A DNA stretch of 64,000 nt, from the NCBI RefSeq assembly GCF_003382275.1, contig NZ_QTJX01000003.1, positions 186,001-250,000 of the forward strand. The letters run 5' to 3'. Source of the DNA: Flagellimonas nanhaiensis. GTDB lineage: Bacteria; Bacteroidota; Bacteroidia; Flavobacteriales; Flavobacteriaceae. Position numbers and translations under genes: made by a program. Positions 1 to 8,055 of this stretch are shown here, one piece after another; position 1 is the first letter of the stretch; each line of letters opens with the position of its first letter. A model generated the notes under the pieces. The model was not told the DNA's origin, did no database searches, and saw only the letters and a program-made list of their open reading frames with translations.

Positions 1-483
1 GGATACTTGGAAGATGTCAATGATAGCCATATCCATGATTTGGCAAAATTTATGTTCGGGATTAGTATTTTCTGGACTTACCTATGGTTTGCCCAGTTCA
101 TGCTGATTTGGTACGCCAATATTCCTGAAGAAGTCACTTATTTTGTGGCACGAATTGAAGATTATAAACTACCATTCTTTGGTATGTTGGCCCTTAATTT
201 TATCTTCCCGTTGTTGATATTGATGAACAGCGATTATAAGAGAGTAAACTGGTTTGTGATTATGACAGGCCTAGTGCTACTTTTTGGCCATTATTTGGAT
301 ATTTTCAATATGGTGATGCCAGCTACAGTAGGAGACCAATGGTACATCGGGTTACCTGAAATTGGTGGAATACTGTTTTTTGGAGGATTGTTTGTGTTCT
401 GGGTATTCAATACCTTAACGAAGGCCCCACTTCAACCCAAGCGCAACCCATTCATTGAGGAAAGTAGACAATTTCATTATTAA
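1..483 (+). CDS. actF: Alternative complex III quinone-binding subunit ActF (3' end only)
   Basis: The reading frame is open from base 1, so the gene begins upstream and only about the last 160 residues are present. They contain four strongly hydrophobic segments and end in a short polar tail (NPFIEESRQFHY). The sequence resembles the C-terminal part of ActF, the NrfD/PsrC-like integral membrane subunit of alternative complex III, which oxidises menaquinol and passes electrons to cytochrome c or directly to an oxidase. The position, 27 bp upstream of coxB, matches the usual Bacteroidota order act genes then coxBA, and this context supports the call. The N-terminal half is outside the window, so quinone-site residues cannot be checked. 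Confidence 0.8.
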   Translation, partial: GYLEDVNDSHIHDLAKFMFGISIFWTYLWFAQFMLIWYANIPEEVTYFVARIEDYKLPFFGMLALNFIFPLLILMNSDYKRVNWFVIMTGLVLLFGHYLDIFNMVMPATVGDQWYIGLPEIGGILFFGGLFVFWVFNTLTKAPLQPKRNPFIEESRQFHY

Positions 484-510
484 TACGATTAAGTCTTAGA
501 TAGATACACG

Positions 511-1569
511 ATGACGGCATTATTAACATTTACTGTTTTAGTACTGGTAGCAATTGCCATTTGGCAAATGACCAAGATTTTTGAATTGTCCCAGATTAAA
601 ACAGCGAACACGGAAATAGCAAATGATACCGATAACAAGTACAACGGATATCTTTTGTTCGCATTCCTGATTTTTATTTACGGAATCACCATATTCAGTT
701 TTGCAAAGTATTCCAAAATGTTGTTGCCCGAGGCTTCCTCGGCTCACGGTGGGGAGTATGACCAACTTATGTGGGTCTCCTTTGCCATTATCTTTTTTGT
801 GCAAACAATCACCCAGGCTCTATTGCACTACTTTGGTTACAAATACAGAGGGCAAAAAGGAAGAAAAGCGTTGTTCTTTGCAGATAATGACCGTTTGGAG
901 TTTATCTGGACAATTATCCCAGTTATAGTTCTAGCCGGGTTGATTCTTTGGGGATTGTACACATGGACAAACATCATGGATATAAATGATGAAGATGATC
1001 CATTGATTGTGGAACTTTATGCACAACAATTCAACTGGACGGCAAGATACGGCGGAGAGGATAATGTTTTGGGTGACGCAAGTGTACGATTGATTGATAT
1101 TAATAGAGCCAACATCCTAGGTTTGGATGAAGCCGACCCCAATGGTTCCGATGATATAATTGTTAAGGAACTACATTTACCTGTTGGACGAAAAGTAAAC
1201 TTTATGATGCGTTCACAGGATGTATTACATTCAGCATATATGCCACACTTTAGGGCACAAATGAACTGTGTCCCCGGAATGATTACACAATTTTCGTTTA
1301 CTCCAACAGTAACTACTGAGGAAATGAGATTGAACCCTGATGTGGTGGATAAGGTAAAAAGAACCAATGCCCTACGTGCCAAATGGGCTGCAGAAGGAAG
1401 ACCGGATTCAGACCCATGGGAGTTTGACTACGTATTGCTTTGCAATAAGATTTGTGGAAAATCGCACTATAATATGCAAATGAAGATTATAGTGGAGACT
1501 GAAGAAGAATACAATAAATGGATGGCGGAGCAAACCACATTCAAGGAAACTGTAGCCACAATTCAATAA
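511..1569 (+). CDS. coxB: Cytochrome c oxidase subunit II
   Basis: 352 residues. This subunit carries the CuA centre that accepts electrons from cytochrome c or alternative complex III and passes them to heme a of subunit I. The CuA ligand set is visible: H240 and then C311-x3-C315-x3-H319-x2-M322 in LCNKICGKSHYNMQM. Hydrophobic segments lie near residues 1-19, 45-65, 85-110 and 128-150, more than the usual two, which is common for flavobacterial CoxB. The soluble cupredoxin domain fills the C-terminal half. No heme c motif (CxxCH) is seen. It sits 27 bp after actF and 45 bp before coxA, consistent with one transcript. Confidence 0.95.
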   Translation: MTALLTFTVLVLVAIAIWQMTKIFELSQIKTANTEIANDTDNKYNGYLLFAFLIFIYGITIFSFAKYSKMLLPEASSAHGGEYDQLMWVSFAIIFFVQTITQALLHYFGYKYRGQKGRKALFFADNDRLEFIWTIIPVIVLAGLILWGLYTWTNIMDINDEDDPLIVELYAQQFNWTARYGGEDNVLGDASVRLIDINRANILGLDEADPNGSDDIIVKELHLPVGRKVNFMMRSQDVLHSAYMPHFRAQMNCVPGMITQFSFTPTVTTEEMRLNPDVVDKVKRTNALRAKWAAEGRPDSDPWEFDYVLLCNKICGKSHYNMQMKIIVETEEEYNKWMAEQTTFKETVATIQ

Positions 1570-1614
1570 AAAGGGCTAGGAAAAGAACACTTATACTAAA
1601 AACTTAAAAAGATT

Positions 1615-3429
1615 ATGTCAGCTACTGGACACGAAAACGGACACGAAGATCACGGACATCATCATAAAGAAACTTTCGTTACTAAATATATCTTCAGCCA
1701 GGATCATAAGATGATTTCCAAGCAATACCTGATTACAGGTCTCATCATGGGATTTGTAGGTATTGCAATGTCGCTGTTGTTTAGAATGCAGTTGGCTTGG
1801 CCAGGGGAGTCGTTTCCTATTTTTGAGGCACTCCTTGGAAAATGGGCACCTGATGGAGTTATGGATGCCGATATGTATTTGGCATTGGTGACCATTCACG
1901 GTACCATTATGGTATTCTTTGTATTAACAGCAGGTTTAAGTGGTACTTTCAGTAATTTATTGATTCCGTTACAGATTGGAGCACGAGATATGGCCTCAGG
2001 CTTTTTGAACATGGTATCATACTGGTTGTTCTTCCTGTCCTCTGTAATTATGGTAATTTCATTGTTCGTTGAAGCAGGTCCTGCGGCAGCAGGATGGACC
2101 ATTTACCCACCTTTGAGCGCATTGCCAATGGCCCAACCCGGTTCTGGTGCTGGTATGACCCTTTGGTTGGTTTCTATGGCTATATTCATTGCCTCTTCAT
2201 TGTTAGGTTCATTGAACTACATAGTTACCGTTATAAACTTAAGAACCAAGGGAATGTCCATGACTCGCTTGCCGTTGACCATTTGGGCGTTCTTTGTTAC
2301 AGCGATTATCGGGGTAATTTCTTTCCCGGTATTGCTTTCAGCCGCATTGTTGCTGATCATGGATAGAAGCTTCGGAACTTCCTTCTTCCTTTCAGATATC
2401 TTTATTCAAGGAGAAGTATTGCACTATCAAGGAGGTTCGCCAGTATTGTATGAGCACTTGTTCTGGTTCCTTGGTCACCCAGAAGTATATATTGTATTAC
2501 TGCCTGCATTGGGGATTACCTCTGAGGTAATGTCAACCAACGCCAGGAAACCAATATTTGGTTACCGTGCCATGGTTGCTTCCATTTTGGCAATTGCATT
2601 TCTATCCACCATTGTTTGGGGACACCATATGTTCGTTTCCGGAATGAATCCATTTTTGGGATCGGTATTTACATTCACAACATTGTTGATTGCTATTCCT
2701 TCCGCGGTAAAAGCCTTCAACTATATCACAACACTTTGGAAAGGAAACCTGCAGATGAACCCGGCCATGCTGTTTTCAATTGGATTGGTTTCTACATTCA
2801 TCACTGGAGGTTTAACAGGTATTATTTTAGGTGACAGTACGTTGGATATCAATGTGCATGATACCTATTTTGTTGTTGCTCACTTCCACTTGGTAATGGG
2901 TATCTCGGCACTCTACGGATTGTTTGCCGGAGTCTACCACTGGTTCCCTAAGATGTTCCAGGGAAGAATGATGAACAAGAACCTCGGCTATGTCCATTTC
3001 TGGATTACAGCAATATGTGCCTACGGGGTCTTCTTCCCAATGCACTTTGTTGGAATGGCTGGTGTACCAAGACGTTATTATCAAAATACGGCCTTTCCAA
3101 TGTTTGATGAGCTTACCAACGTACAAGTACTTATGACAGTTTTTGCTATTATTGCGGGAATCGCGCAGTTGGTATTTGTATACAACTTTATCAGCAGCAT
3201 TTTCTATGGAAAAAGAGGTCCTCAGAACCCATGGGGGTCCAATACTTTGGAATGGACTGCACCTCAAGAGCATATGCACGGAAACTGGCCTGGCGCTATT
3301 CCCCATGTATATCGTTGGGCGTATGACTACAGTAAAACTTATGAGAATGGAGAGTATATTATTCCTGGGCAGGACTTTGTTCCCCAGAATATTCCGCTTC
3401 AAGACAATGAAGAAGAACTCAACCATTAA
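1615..3429 (+). CDS. coxA: Cytochrome c oxidase subunit I
   Basis: 604 residues, the catalytic heme-copper subunit that reduces O2 to water and pumps protons. The metal ligands are all present: H95 (heme a, in TIHGT), H288 with Y292 (GHPEVY, CuB and the cross-linked tyrosine), H337-H338 (GHHMF, CuB), H423 (heme a3) and H425 (heme a) in VVAHFHLVMG. The GHPEVY motif with its tyrosine marks an A-type oxidase. About twelve membrane segments are readable. The first 20 residues are unusually histidine-rich (HENGHEDHGHHH), ahead of the first helix. Last gene before a strong terminator. Confidence 0.97.
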   Translation: MSATGHENGHEDHGHHHKETFVTKYIFSQDHKMISKQYLITGLIMGFVGIAMSLLFRMQLAWPGESFPIFEALLGKWAPDGVMDADMYLALVTIHGTIMVFFVLTAGLSGTFSNLLIPLQIGARDMASGFLNMVSYWLFFLSSVIMVISLFVEAGPAAAGWTIYPPLSALPMAQPGSGAGMTLWLVSMAIFIASSLLGSLNYIVTVINLRTKGMSMTRLPLTIWAFFVTAIIGVISFPVLLSAALLLIMDRSFGTSFFLSDIFIQGEVLHYQGGSPVLYEHLFWFLGHPEVYIVLLPALGITSEVMSTNARKPIFGYRAMVASILAIAFLSTIVWGHHMFVSGMNPFLGSVFTFTTLLIAIPSAVKAFNYITTLWKGNLQMNPAMLFSIGLVSTFITGGLTGIILGDSTLDINVHDTYFVVAHFHLVMGISALYGLFAGVYHWFPKMFQGRMMNKNLGYVHFWITAICAYGVFFPMHFVGMAGVPRRYYQNTAFPMFDELTNVQVLMTVFAIIAGIAQLVFVYNFISSIFYGKRGPQNPWGSNTLEWTAPQEHMHGNWPGAIPHVYRWAYDYSKTYENGEYIIPGQDFVPQNIPLQDNEEELNH

Positions 3430-3447
3430 CTCTTATTATAAGACGAT

Positions 3448-3478
3448 TAAAAAACCCATCCCTAAGGATGGGTTTTTT
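3448..3478 (+). terminator. Rho-independent terminator after coxA
   Basis: A perfect 7-bp stem CCCATCC (3455-3461) / GGATGGG (3466-3472) with loop CTAA is flanked by an A-run and followed by six T residues. It lies about 20 bp after the coxA stop and ends the act-cox transcript. Confidence 0.85.
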
Positions 3479-3547
3479 GATTATAGATCGGTACAATAAA
3501 TGTTATTGTTAATTGTAATATCTTTAATAACCCAAAACCGAGGACTT

Positions 3548-4375
3548 GTGAAAAACCTTATACTGTTATTCTTGTTACTGTTTCAAATCAGTTTATTGGC
3601 ACAAAGAAAACCTAGGATAAAAGGAAGTCGGATTGTCACCGAAGTGAACGAGGAACTCCCCGCATTTAATGCCATTCAATTAAATGATGACTTGGATATT
3701 GTACTTAAAAAGTCATTTGGACCAGGTTATTTTATCCAGGCCGATGACAACTTGATAGACATTTTGAAATTTAAGGTTGTGGACAGTACTTTGATCATTA
3801 GTTCGTTTTATGATGTCGCAGCAAAAAAACAATTCGATATTACGGTCAACTATACGGATTTAAGGGCAATTACTGTAAAGAATGGTAGTCTGGTTTCAAA
3901 AGACGTTATAGAAAGTGACGAGCTGTTTGTAGATGGCTTTGAAAATACACGTTTGGATATAAAGGCCAGTGCAGCTGTAATGGATATCAATCTAGAGAAT
4001 AATAGCAAAGGAGATTTCAATATTGATGTCGATTCCTTGAACATTGGCCTGAGCAATCGCGCAGAAGCCTATATCTATGCTGTAAACGAGACAGCTTTGT
4101 TGGATTTGGATGGAAATGTATCCCTGACCCTTGAAGGTACTTCAGATAGATTAGAGACCAATCTTCAGGATGACGCAAAACTGAAGGCCGAAAAAATGGA
4201 AGCGGCCAACATTTCTTTGAGATTGGAAAATAGTGCTAGTGCAAGAATAAATGCATATCAAACCTTGGAGTTGAGTGCTAAAGATAACACCAGGACCTAT
4301 CTTTACGGAAATCCCCAGATCAATATAACGGAGTTCATGAACAGTGCTCAACTCTTGAAGAAAGAAGAAGAATGA
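3548..4375 (+). CDS. GIN-domain (DUF2807) adhesin-like exported protein
   Basis: About 275 residues from the chosen GTG start. This gives a clean signal peptide ([19 protein letters not shown]) followed by the mature protein. An ATG at 3500 in the same frame would add 16 residues with a second hydrophobic run, which is a poorer signal peptide and lies close to the coxA terminator. The mature part is a repetitive beta-rich sequence ([56 protein letters not shown]) typical of the DUF2807 putative auto-transporter adhesin head GIN domain, a right-handed beta-solenoid family common in Bacteroidota. The biochemical function is unknown. It ends 10 bp before ruvB, so the two are probably cotranscribed, although nothing links their functions. 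Confidence 0.75.
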   Translation: MKNLILLFLLLFQISLLAQRKPRIKGSRIVTEVNEELPAFNAIQLNDDLDIVLKKSFGPGYFIQADDNLIDILKFKVVDSTLIISSFYDVAAKKQFDITVNYTDLRAITVKNGSLVSKDVIESDELFVDGFENTRLDIKASAAVMDINLENNSKGDFNIDVDSLNIGLSNRAEAYIYAVNETALLDLDGNVSLTLEGTSDRLETNLQDDAKLKAEKMEAANISLRLENSASARINAYQTLELSAKDNTRTYLYGNPQINITEFMNSAQLLKKEEE

Positions 4376-4385
4376 CAGAATAGGT

Positions 4386-5408
4386 ATGAACGAGAATCTA
4401 GACCCGACCGCAGACAATTTTTCCCAGGAGGAGCTCGATATTGAAAGAGCCTTAAGGCCTGTCACCTTTGACGATTTTACAGGTCAAGCTCAGGTATTAG
4501 AGAACTTGAAGATATTTGTGGAGGCCGCTAATTTGAGGGGAGAAGCTTTGGACCATACTTTGTTTCATGGCCCGCCGGGATTAGGAAAAACCACACTGGC
4601 GCATATTTTGGCCAATGAGCTGGGAGTGGGGATCAAGGTAACATCGGGCCCGGTATTGGACAAACCTGGGGACTTGGCCGGATTGCTGACCAATTTGGAA
4701 GAACGGGATGTACTCTTTATTGATGAGATCCATAGATTAAGTCCCATTGTTGAGGAATATCTGTACTCGGCCATGGAGGACTACAAAATAGATATCATGA
4801 TTGAGACAGGTCCCAATGCTAGGACCGTTCAAATAAATCTGAGTCCATTTACTTTGATTGGCGCAACAACAAGATCGGGATTGCTCACTGCTCCCATGCG
4901 AGCTAGGTTCGGGATTCAAAGTCGTTTACAGTATTATAATACTGAATTGTTGTCCACTATTGTAGAACGTAGTGCGGACATTCTTAAGGTTCCAATATCC
5001 CATGAAGCTGCAATAGAAATTGCGGGAAGAAGTAGAGGCACGCCCAGAATCTGTAATGCGCTGTTGCGCAGGGTAAGGGACTTTGCCCAGATCAAGGGCA
5101 ATGGAAACATTGATATGGAAATTTCCAAATTTGGCCTCAAAGCGCTCAATGTGGATACCCACGGATTGGATGAAATGGATAATAAAATTCTTTCTACCAT
5201 CATCGATAAATTCAAAGGTGGGCCAGTTGGGATTACTACATTGGCTACTGCTGTCTCAGAAAGTGCCGAGACCATTGAAGAAGTATACGAGCCTTTCCTG
5301 ATACAACAAGGATTCATAATGCGCACTCCAAGAGGACGTGAGGTTACTGAATTGGCCTATAAGCACTTAGGTAGGGTCAAAGGAGGAACACAAGGAGGAC
5401 TTTTTTAG
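4386..5408 (+). CDS. ruvB: Holliday junction branch migration ATPase RuvB
   Basis: 340 residues, full length for RuvB. The AAA+ core shows Walker [10 protein letters not shown] (62-70), Walker [10 protein letters not shown] with D111-E112, and the sensor/arginine stretch GATTRSG. The C-terminal winged helix ends in the usual region with TPRGRE. RuvB hexamers drive branch migration on RuvA-bound Holliday junctions. ruvA is about 8 kb away (13381) rather than adjacent, as is common in this phylum. The gene is followed directly by the GIY-YIG inverted-repeat element. Confidence 0.97.
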   Translation: MNENLDPTADNFSQEELDIERALRPVTFDDFTGQAQVLENLKIFVEAANLRGEALDHTLFHGPPGLGKTTLAHILANELGVGIKVTSGPVLDKPGDLAGLLTNLEERDVLFIDEIHRLSPIVEEYLYSAMEDYKIDIMIETGPNARTVQINLSPFTLIGATTRSGLLTAPMRARFGIQSRLQYYNTELLSTIVERSADILKVPISHEAAIEIAGRSRGTPRICNALLRRVRDFAQIKGNGNIDMEISKFGLKALNVDTHGLDEMDNKILSTIIDKFKGGPVGITTLATAVSESAETIEEVYEPFLIQQGFIMRTPRGREVTELAYKHLGRVKGGTQGGLF

Positions 5409-5437
5409 TAAATTGAAAATTTTCAAAATCTATGAGT

Positions 5438-5461
5438 GTCAGGCTGAGCGCAGTCGAAGCC
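5438..5461 (+). repeat. Left 24-bp terminal inverted repeat of the GIY-YIG element
   Basis: Begins GTCAGGCTGAGCGCAG and ends GAAGCC. It is the exact reverse complement of 5810-5833. It lies 29 bp after the ruvB stop. Internally only a weak GGCT/AGCC hairpin is possible. Confidence 0.9.
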
Positions 5462-5492
5462 ATTCTTTATGACAAATGCTTAAATTTACTAC

Positions 5493-5807
5493 GTGTACAC
5501 CTACTACGTTTACATTTTAAAATGTGCTGATGATTCCCTTTATACAGGAATTACCAATAATATTCAATTGCGATTGCAGCAACATCAATCTGGCTTCGAT
5601 AAGAATTCATACACATATCAAAGAAGACCTATTGAGTTGAAATTTCAACAAGAATTCAATCACGTGCTACAAGCTATTTCCTTTGAGAAAAAAATAAAAG
5701 GTTGGACAAGAGCTAAAAAGATTGCTTTAATAGAAGGAGATTTTAACAAACTTCAAGCTTTAGCAGAATGTAGAAATGCAACCCACTATAAGTATAAATC
5801 TAAATAA
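5493..5807 (+). CDS. Small GIY-YIG family endonuclease
   Basis: 104 residues. The N-terminus [20 protein letters not shown] shows the paired GIY-YIG strands (here YVY and YTG), followed by LRLQQHQSG, the arginine-helix region, and later [20 protein letters not shown] with the conserved catalytic-type glutamate of the family. This is the short stand-alone (UPF0213/YhbQ-like) type, not a UvrC fragment, because no UvrC domains follow. The start is GTG at 5493; no in-frame ATG precedes it. The gene is more AT-rich than the repeats around it and lies entirely between the two 24-bp inverted repeats, which suggests that the nuclease acts on or maintains those repeats. That role is inferred. Confidence 0.85.
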   Translation: MYTYYVYILKCADDSLYTGITNNIQLRLQQHQSGFDKNSYTYQRRPIELKFQQEFNHVLQAISFEKKIKGWTRAKKIALIEGDFNKLQALAECRNATHYKYKSK

Positions 5808-5809
5808 AG

Positions 5810-5833
5810 GGCTTCGACTGCGCTCAGCCTGAC
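5810..5833 (-). repeat. Right 24-bp terminal inverted repeat of the GIY-YIG element
   Basis: Exact reverse complement of 5438-5461. It starts 2 bp after the GIY-YIG stop codon and ends 3 bp before the queG ATG. Confidence 0.9.
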
Positions 5834-5836
5834 CCC

Positions 5837-6760
5837 ATGAATATCAAGGAAAAACATACCCAATTGATCAAGACCGAAGCCAAGCGCCTCGGTTTTTTGT
5901 CATGTGGAATCTCAAAAGCAGAATTTCTGGAGGAAGAGGCTCCTCGCCTAGAAAAATGGTTGGGGAAAGGAATGCATGGGGAGATGGGGTATATGGAGAA
6001 CCATTTCGATAAGCGTTTGGATCCCACTAAGCTTGTTGATGGCGCAAAATCTGTAATCTCATTGTTGTTGAATTATTTTCCTTCAGAGAAACAGGTTTCT
6101 GATTCCTATAAAATTTCCAAATATGCCTACGGAACGGATTATCACTTCGTGATAAAGGATAAGCTCAAATCCTTGCTGCAATTTGTTCAAGAAGAAATTG
6201 GGGAAGTCCATGGTCGTGCTTTTGTTGATTCAGCCCCGGTTCTGGATAAAGCTTGGGCTGCCCGCAGCGGACTGGGATGGATAGGAAAGCATAGCAATCT
6301 TCTTACCCAACAGGTAGGTTCGTTCTATTTTATTGCTGAGTTGATTGTTGATTTGGATTTGGAATATGATAGTCCAGTAACTGACCATTGCGGTACCTGT
6401 ACGGCATGTATTGATGCTTGCCCTACGGAAGCAATTGTGGAACCTTATGTGGTGGATGGAAGCAAGTGCATCTCATATTTTACCATTGAGTTAAAAAATG
6501 AGATTCCATCAGAATTTCAAGGCAAATTTGAGGATTGGATGTTTGGTTGTGATGTTTGCCAAGATGTCTGCCCTTGGAACCGTTTTTCAAAACCACACCA
6601 AGAACCTCTATTTAATCCGCACCCAGATTTGTTGTCCATGACAAAGAAAGATTGGGAAGAGATTACCCAAGAGGTATTTCAAAAAATATTCAAGAAATCG
6701 GCAGTTAAGCGAACCAAATTTTCTGGTCTACAAAGAAACATCAACTTCATTTCAAGCTAG
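5837..6760 (+). CDS. queG: Epoxyqueuosine reductase QueG
   Basis: 307 residues. QueG reduces epoxyqueuosine to queuosine in the anticodon of tRNAs with GUN anticodons, using cobalamin and two 4Fe-4S clusters. The two cluster motifs are complete: C185-x2-C188-x2-C191-x3-C195 ([12 protein letters not shown]) and C211 with C238-x2-C241-x3-C245 ([11 protein letters not shown]). The conserved aspartate of FVDSAP is D131. The start codon follows 3 bp after the right repeat of the GIY-YIG element, so its native leader appears to have been displaced. Its 3' end overlaps the convergent lacI-type gene by 9 bp. Confidence 0.95.
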   Translation: MNIKEKHTQLIKTEAKRLGFLSCGISKAEFLEEEAPRLEKWLGKGMHGEMGYMENHFDKRLDPTKLVDGAKSVISLLLNYFPSEKQVSDSYKISKYAYGTDYHFVIKDKLKSLLQFVQEEIGEVHGRAFVDSAPVLDKAWAARSGLGWIGKHSNLLTQQVGSFYFIAELIVDLDLEYDSPVTDHCGTCTACIDACPTEAIVEPYVVDGSKCISYFTIELKNEIPSEFQGKFEDWMFGCDVCQDVCPWNRFSKPHQEPLFNPHPDLLSMTKKDWEEITQEVFQKIFKKSAVKRTKFSGLQRNINFISS

Positions 6761-7774
6761 GGTAGATTCTCTAGCAATTATTTCAGTGGGCAAAATAATG
6801 GTTTCGTGCTCCACATGTTGGTTTTCTTTATGTTTGTTCAACTCTGAAAATAAGGTGTTAAAGGCAATTTTGCCCATGGTATAGCTGGGTTGCTCCACCG
6901 TGGACAAAGAAGGAGTGATTACAGAGGATAAAAACCAGTTGCCAAACCCGATAATACGAATGTCTTCTGGGATGTTTATGCCATGTTCTTTCAATTCTGT
7001 AATGGCACCAACCGCAATCATATCGGTATTTACGAATATTCCGTCTACCCCATTTCTGTGGTTAAGGAGTTTTCTGGCATTTTCTTTTCCTATTTCAAAG
7101 CTCATTTCCTTACAGTGGTAGACATTGGATTCATCAAACTCCAGATTGTACTCCTCAAGGGCCTTTTTGTACCCATGATATCGATCTATGGAATTTTGGG
7201 AAGTCAACGGTCCTCTAAAATGGGCAATTTTGGTGCAGCCACAATCAATGAGGTGTTTGGTCGCTTCATAACCTGCCCTAAGATCATCAATAATCACTTT
7301 GGAACAAGGTACGGTCTTTCCAATTTTGTCGAACATTACAATCGGAAGGTCGATGGCTTGGGCTTCAAACAAATGATAATATTCTACGGTGTCGTCTGCA
7401 AGTGCAATGAGGATTCCATCAACCTGTTTATTTATAAGGAACTCGATTCTCTTTTTCTCAATTTCTGTATTTTGACTGGATTGTAGTACAATCACCGTAT
7501 ATCCATTTTTTTCAGCCTCTTCAATTACTCCCTTTACAACACTGGAAAAAAATTGATGCACAATTTCTGGGATTACCAAACCTATGGTTTTTGATTCTTG
7601 GGTCCTTAGGTTTACCGCAAAAGTATTTGGTTTGTAATTGAGCAATTCCGCTGCAGCTTTCACCTTTTCAATGGTCTTTTTGCTTACATCTGGATAGGAC
7701 CGTAGAGCTTTGGAGACAGTGGTCACCGAAATGTCCAAACTAAGGGCGATTTGTTGTAGCGTGGTCCTGCTCAT
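6752..7774 (-). CDS. LacI family transcriptional regulator of the sugar cassette
   Basis: 340 residues. An N-terminal LacI helix-turn-helix ([27 protein letters not shown], about residues 5-31) and hinge helix are followed by a periplasmic-binding-protein-like sensor domain (from [19 protein letters not shown] near residue 63). It is divergent from the sucrose phosphorylase gene. A perfect 14-bp palindrome in the shared intergenic region (7837-7850) fits a LacI-family operator, so it probably represses both itself and the phosphorylase/transporter genes until the sugar is present. The effector is inferred from the neighbours to be sucrose or a derivative. Confidence 0.92.
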   Translation of the reverse strand: MSRTTLQQIALSLDISVTTVSKALRSYPDVSKKTIEKVKAAAELLNYKPNTFAVNLRTQESKTIGLVIPEIVHQFFSSVVKGVIEEAEKNGYTVIVLQSSQNTEIEKKRIEFLINKQVDGILIALADDTVEYYHLFEAQAIDLPIVMFDKIGKTVPCSKVIIDDLRAGYEATKHLIDCGCTKIAHFRGPLTSQNSIDRYHGYKKALEEYNLEFDESNVYHCKEMSFEIGKENARKLLNHRNGVDGIFVNTDMIAVGAITELKEHGINIPEDIRIIGFGNWFLSSVITPSLSTVEQPSYTMGKIAFNTLFSELNKHKENQHVEHETIILPTEIIARESTLA

Positions 7775-7805
7775 CGTTCAGAAATAATAGGAAAGTAATC
7801 AAATA

Positions 7806-7833
7806 CAAAGGTACAAAAAAGGGATATTGACAG
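7806..7833 (-). promoter_or_regulatory. Putative lacI promoter
   Basis: On the minus strand a perfect TACCTTTG (7813 to 7806) matches the Bacteroidota -7 consensus TAnnTTTG. A CTG (7833-7831), one base off the -33 TTG, lies 17 bp upstream. The box is 31 bp from the lacI start, and the palindromic operator adjoins the upstream element. Confidence 0.45.
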
Positions 7834-7836
7834 AAT

Positions 7837-7850
7837 CGAAAACGTTTTCG
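7837..7850. promoter_or_regulatory. LacI-family operator palindrome
   Basis: CGAAAACGTTTTCG is a perfect 14-bp palindrome with a central CG, the usual form of LacI/GalR operators. It lies 62 bp upstream of the lacI start and 205 bp upstream of the phosphorylase start, just beyond the -33 element of the lacI promoter. Confidence 0.7.
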
Positions 7851-7979
7851 TTCAGAAAAACTGTCTAAAATACTTTACAAATCCTAAATTAGAGGATTGA
7901 TGATCCGTTAAGCGGGATTATTTGAGTTAGGTCAAGCGATTGTAGCTCAGCAAGTTTGGTGTAATGTAAGTTGATAAAG

Positions 7980-8008
7980 GAGTGAAAGTACTAAATACAC
8001 TTTCACTC
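7980..8008 (+). promoter_or_regulatory. Inverted repeat in the phosphorylase leader
   Basis: GAGTGAAAGT (7980-7989) and ACTTTCACTC (7999-8008) form a perfect 10-bp stem around a 9-base loop, 47 bp upstream of the phosphorylase start. It has no T-run directly after the stem, so it is more likely a second operator or a leader hairpin than a terminator. Its sequence differs from the 7837 palindrome. Confidence 0.45.
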
Positions 8009-8055
8009 TTTGCGTTTACATCTTTGGCATTGAAAAACAAAAAATTGGATACCCT

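Larger units (their letters stand above)
5438..5833 (+). mobile_element. GIY-YIG nuclease element bounded by perfect inverted repeats
   Basis: A 396-bp unit inserted between ruvB and queG. It starts and ends with the same 24-bp sequence in opposite orientation (5438-5461 and 5810-5833, no mismatches) and contains one small gene for a GIY-YIG nuclease that nearly fills it. The right repeat ends only 3 bp before the queG start codon, so the element supplies the region where queG would have its ribosome-binding site. I find no convincing target-site duplication. The architecture parallels REP/RAYT or other minimal nuclease-encoded repeats; mobility is inference, and I found no second copy of the repeat in this window. 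Confidence 0.55.

Noticed and set aside
2827-3426. A 199-residue minus-strand frame inside coxA
   Set aside because: It is antisense to a strongly conserved coxA whose every metal ligand is in place; no signal of an overlapping gene.
5493-5807. The GIY-YIG gene as a fragment of UvrC
   Set aside because: It is a full-length small protein of the stand-alone family; there is no UvrC central or C-terminal sequence, and no frameshift remnant nearby.
7980-8008. Terminator upstream of sucrose phosphorylase
   Set aside because: The stem is not followed by a T-run at the right distance, and there is no convincing gene whose transcript would end there; recorded as a regulatory repeat instead.
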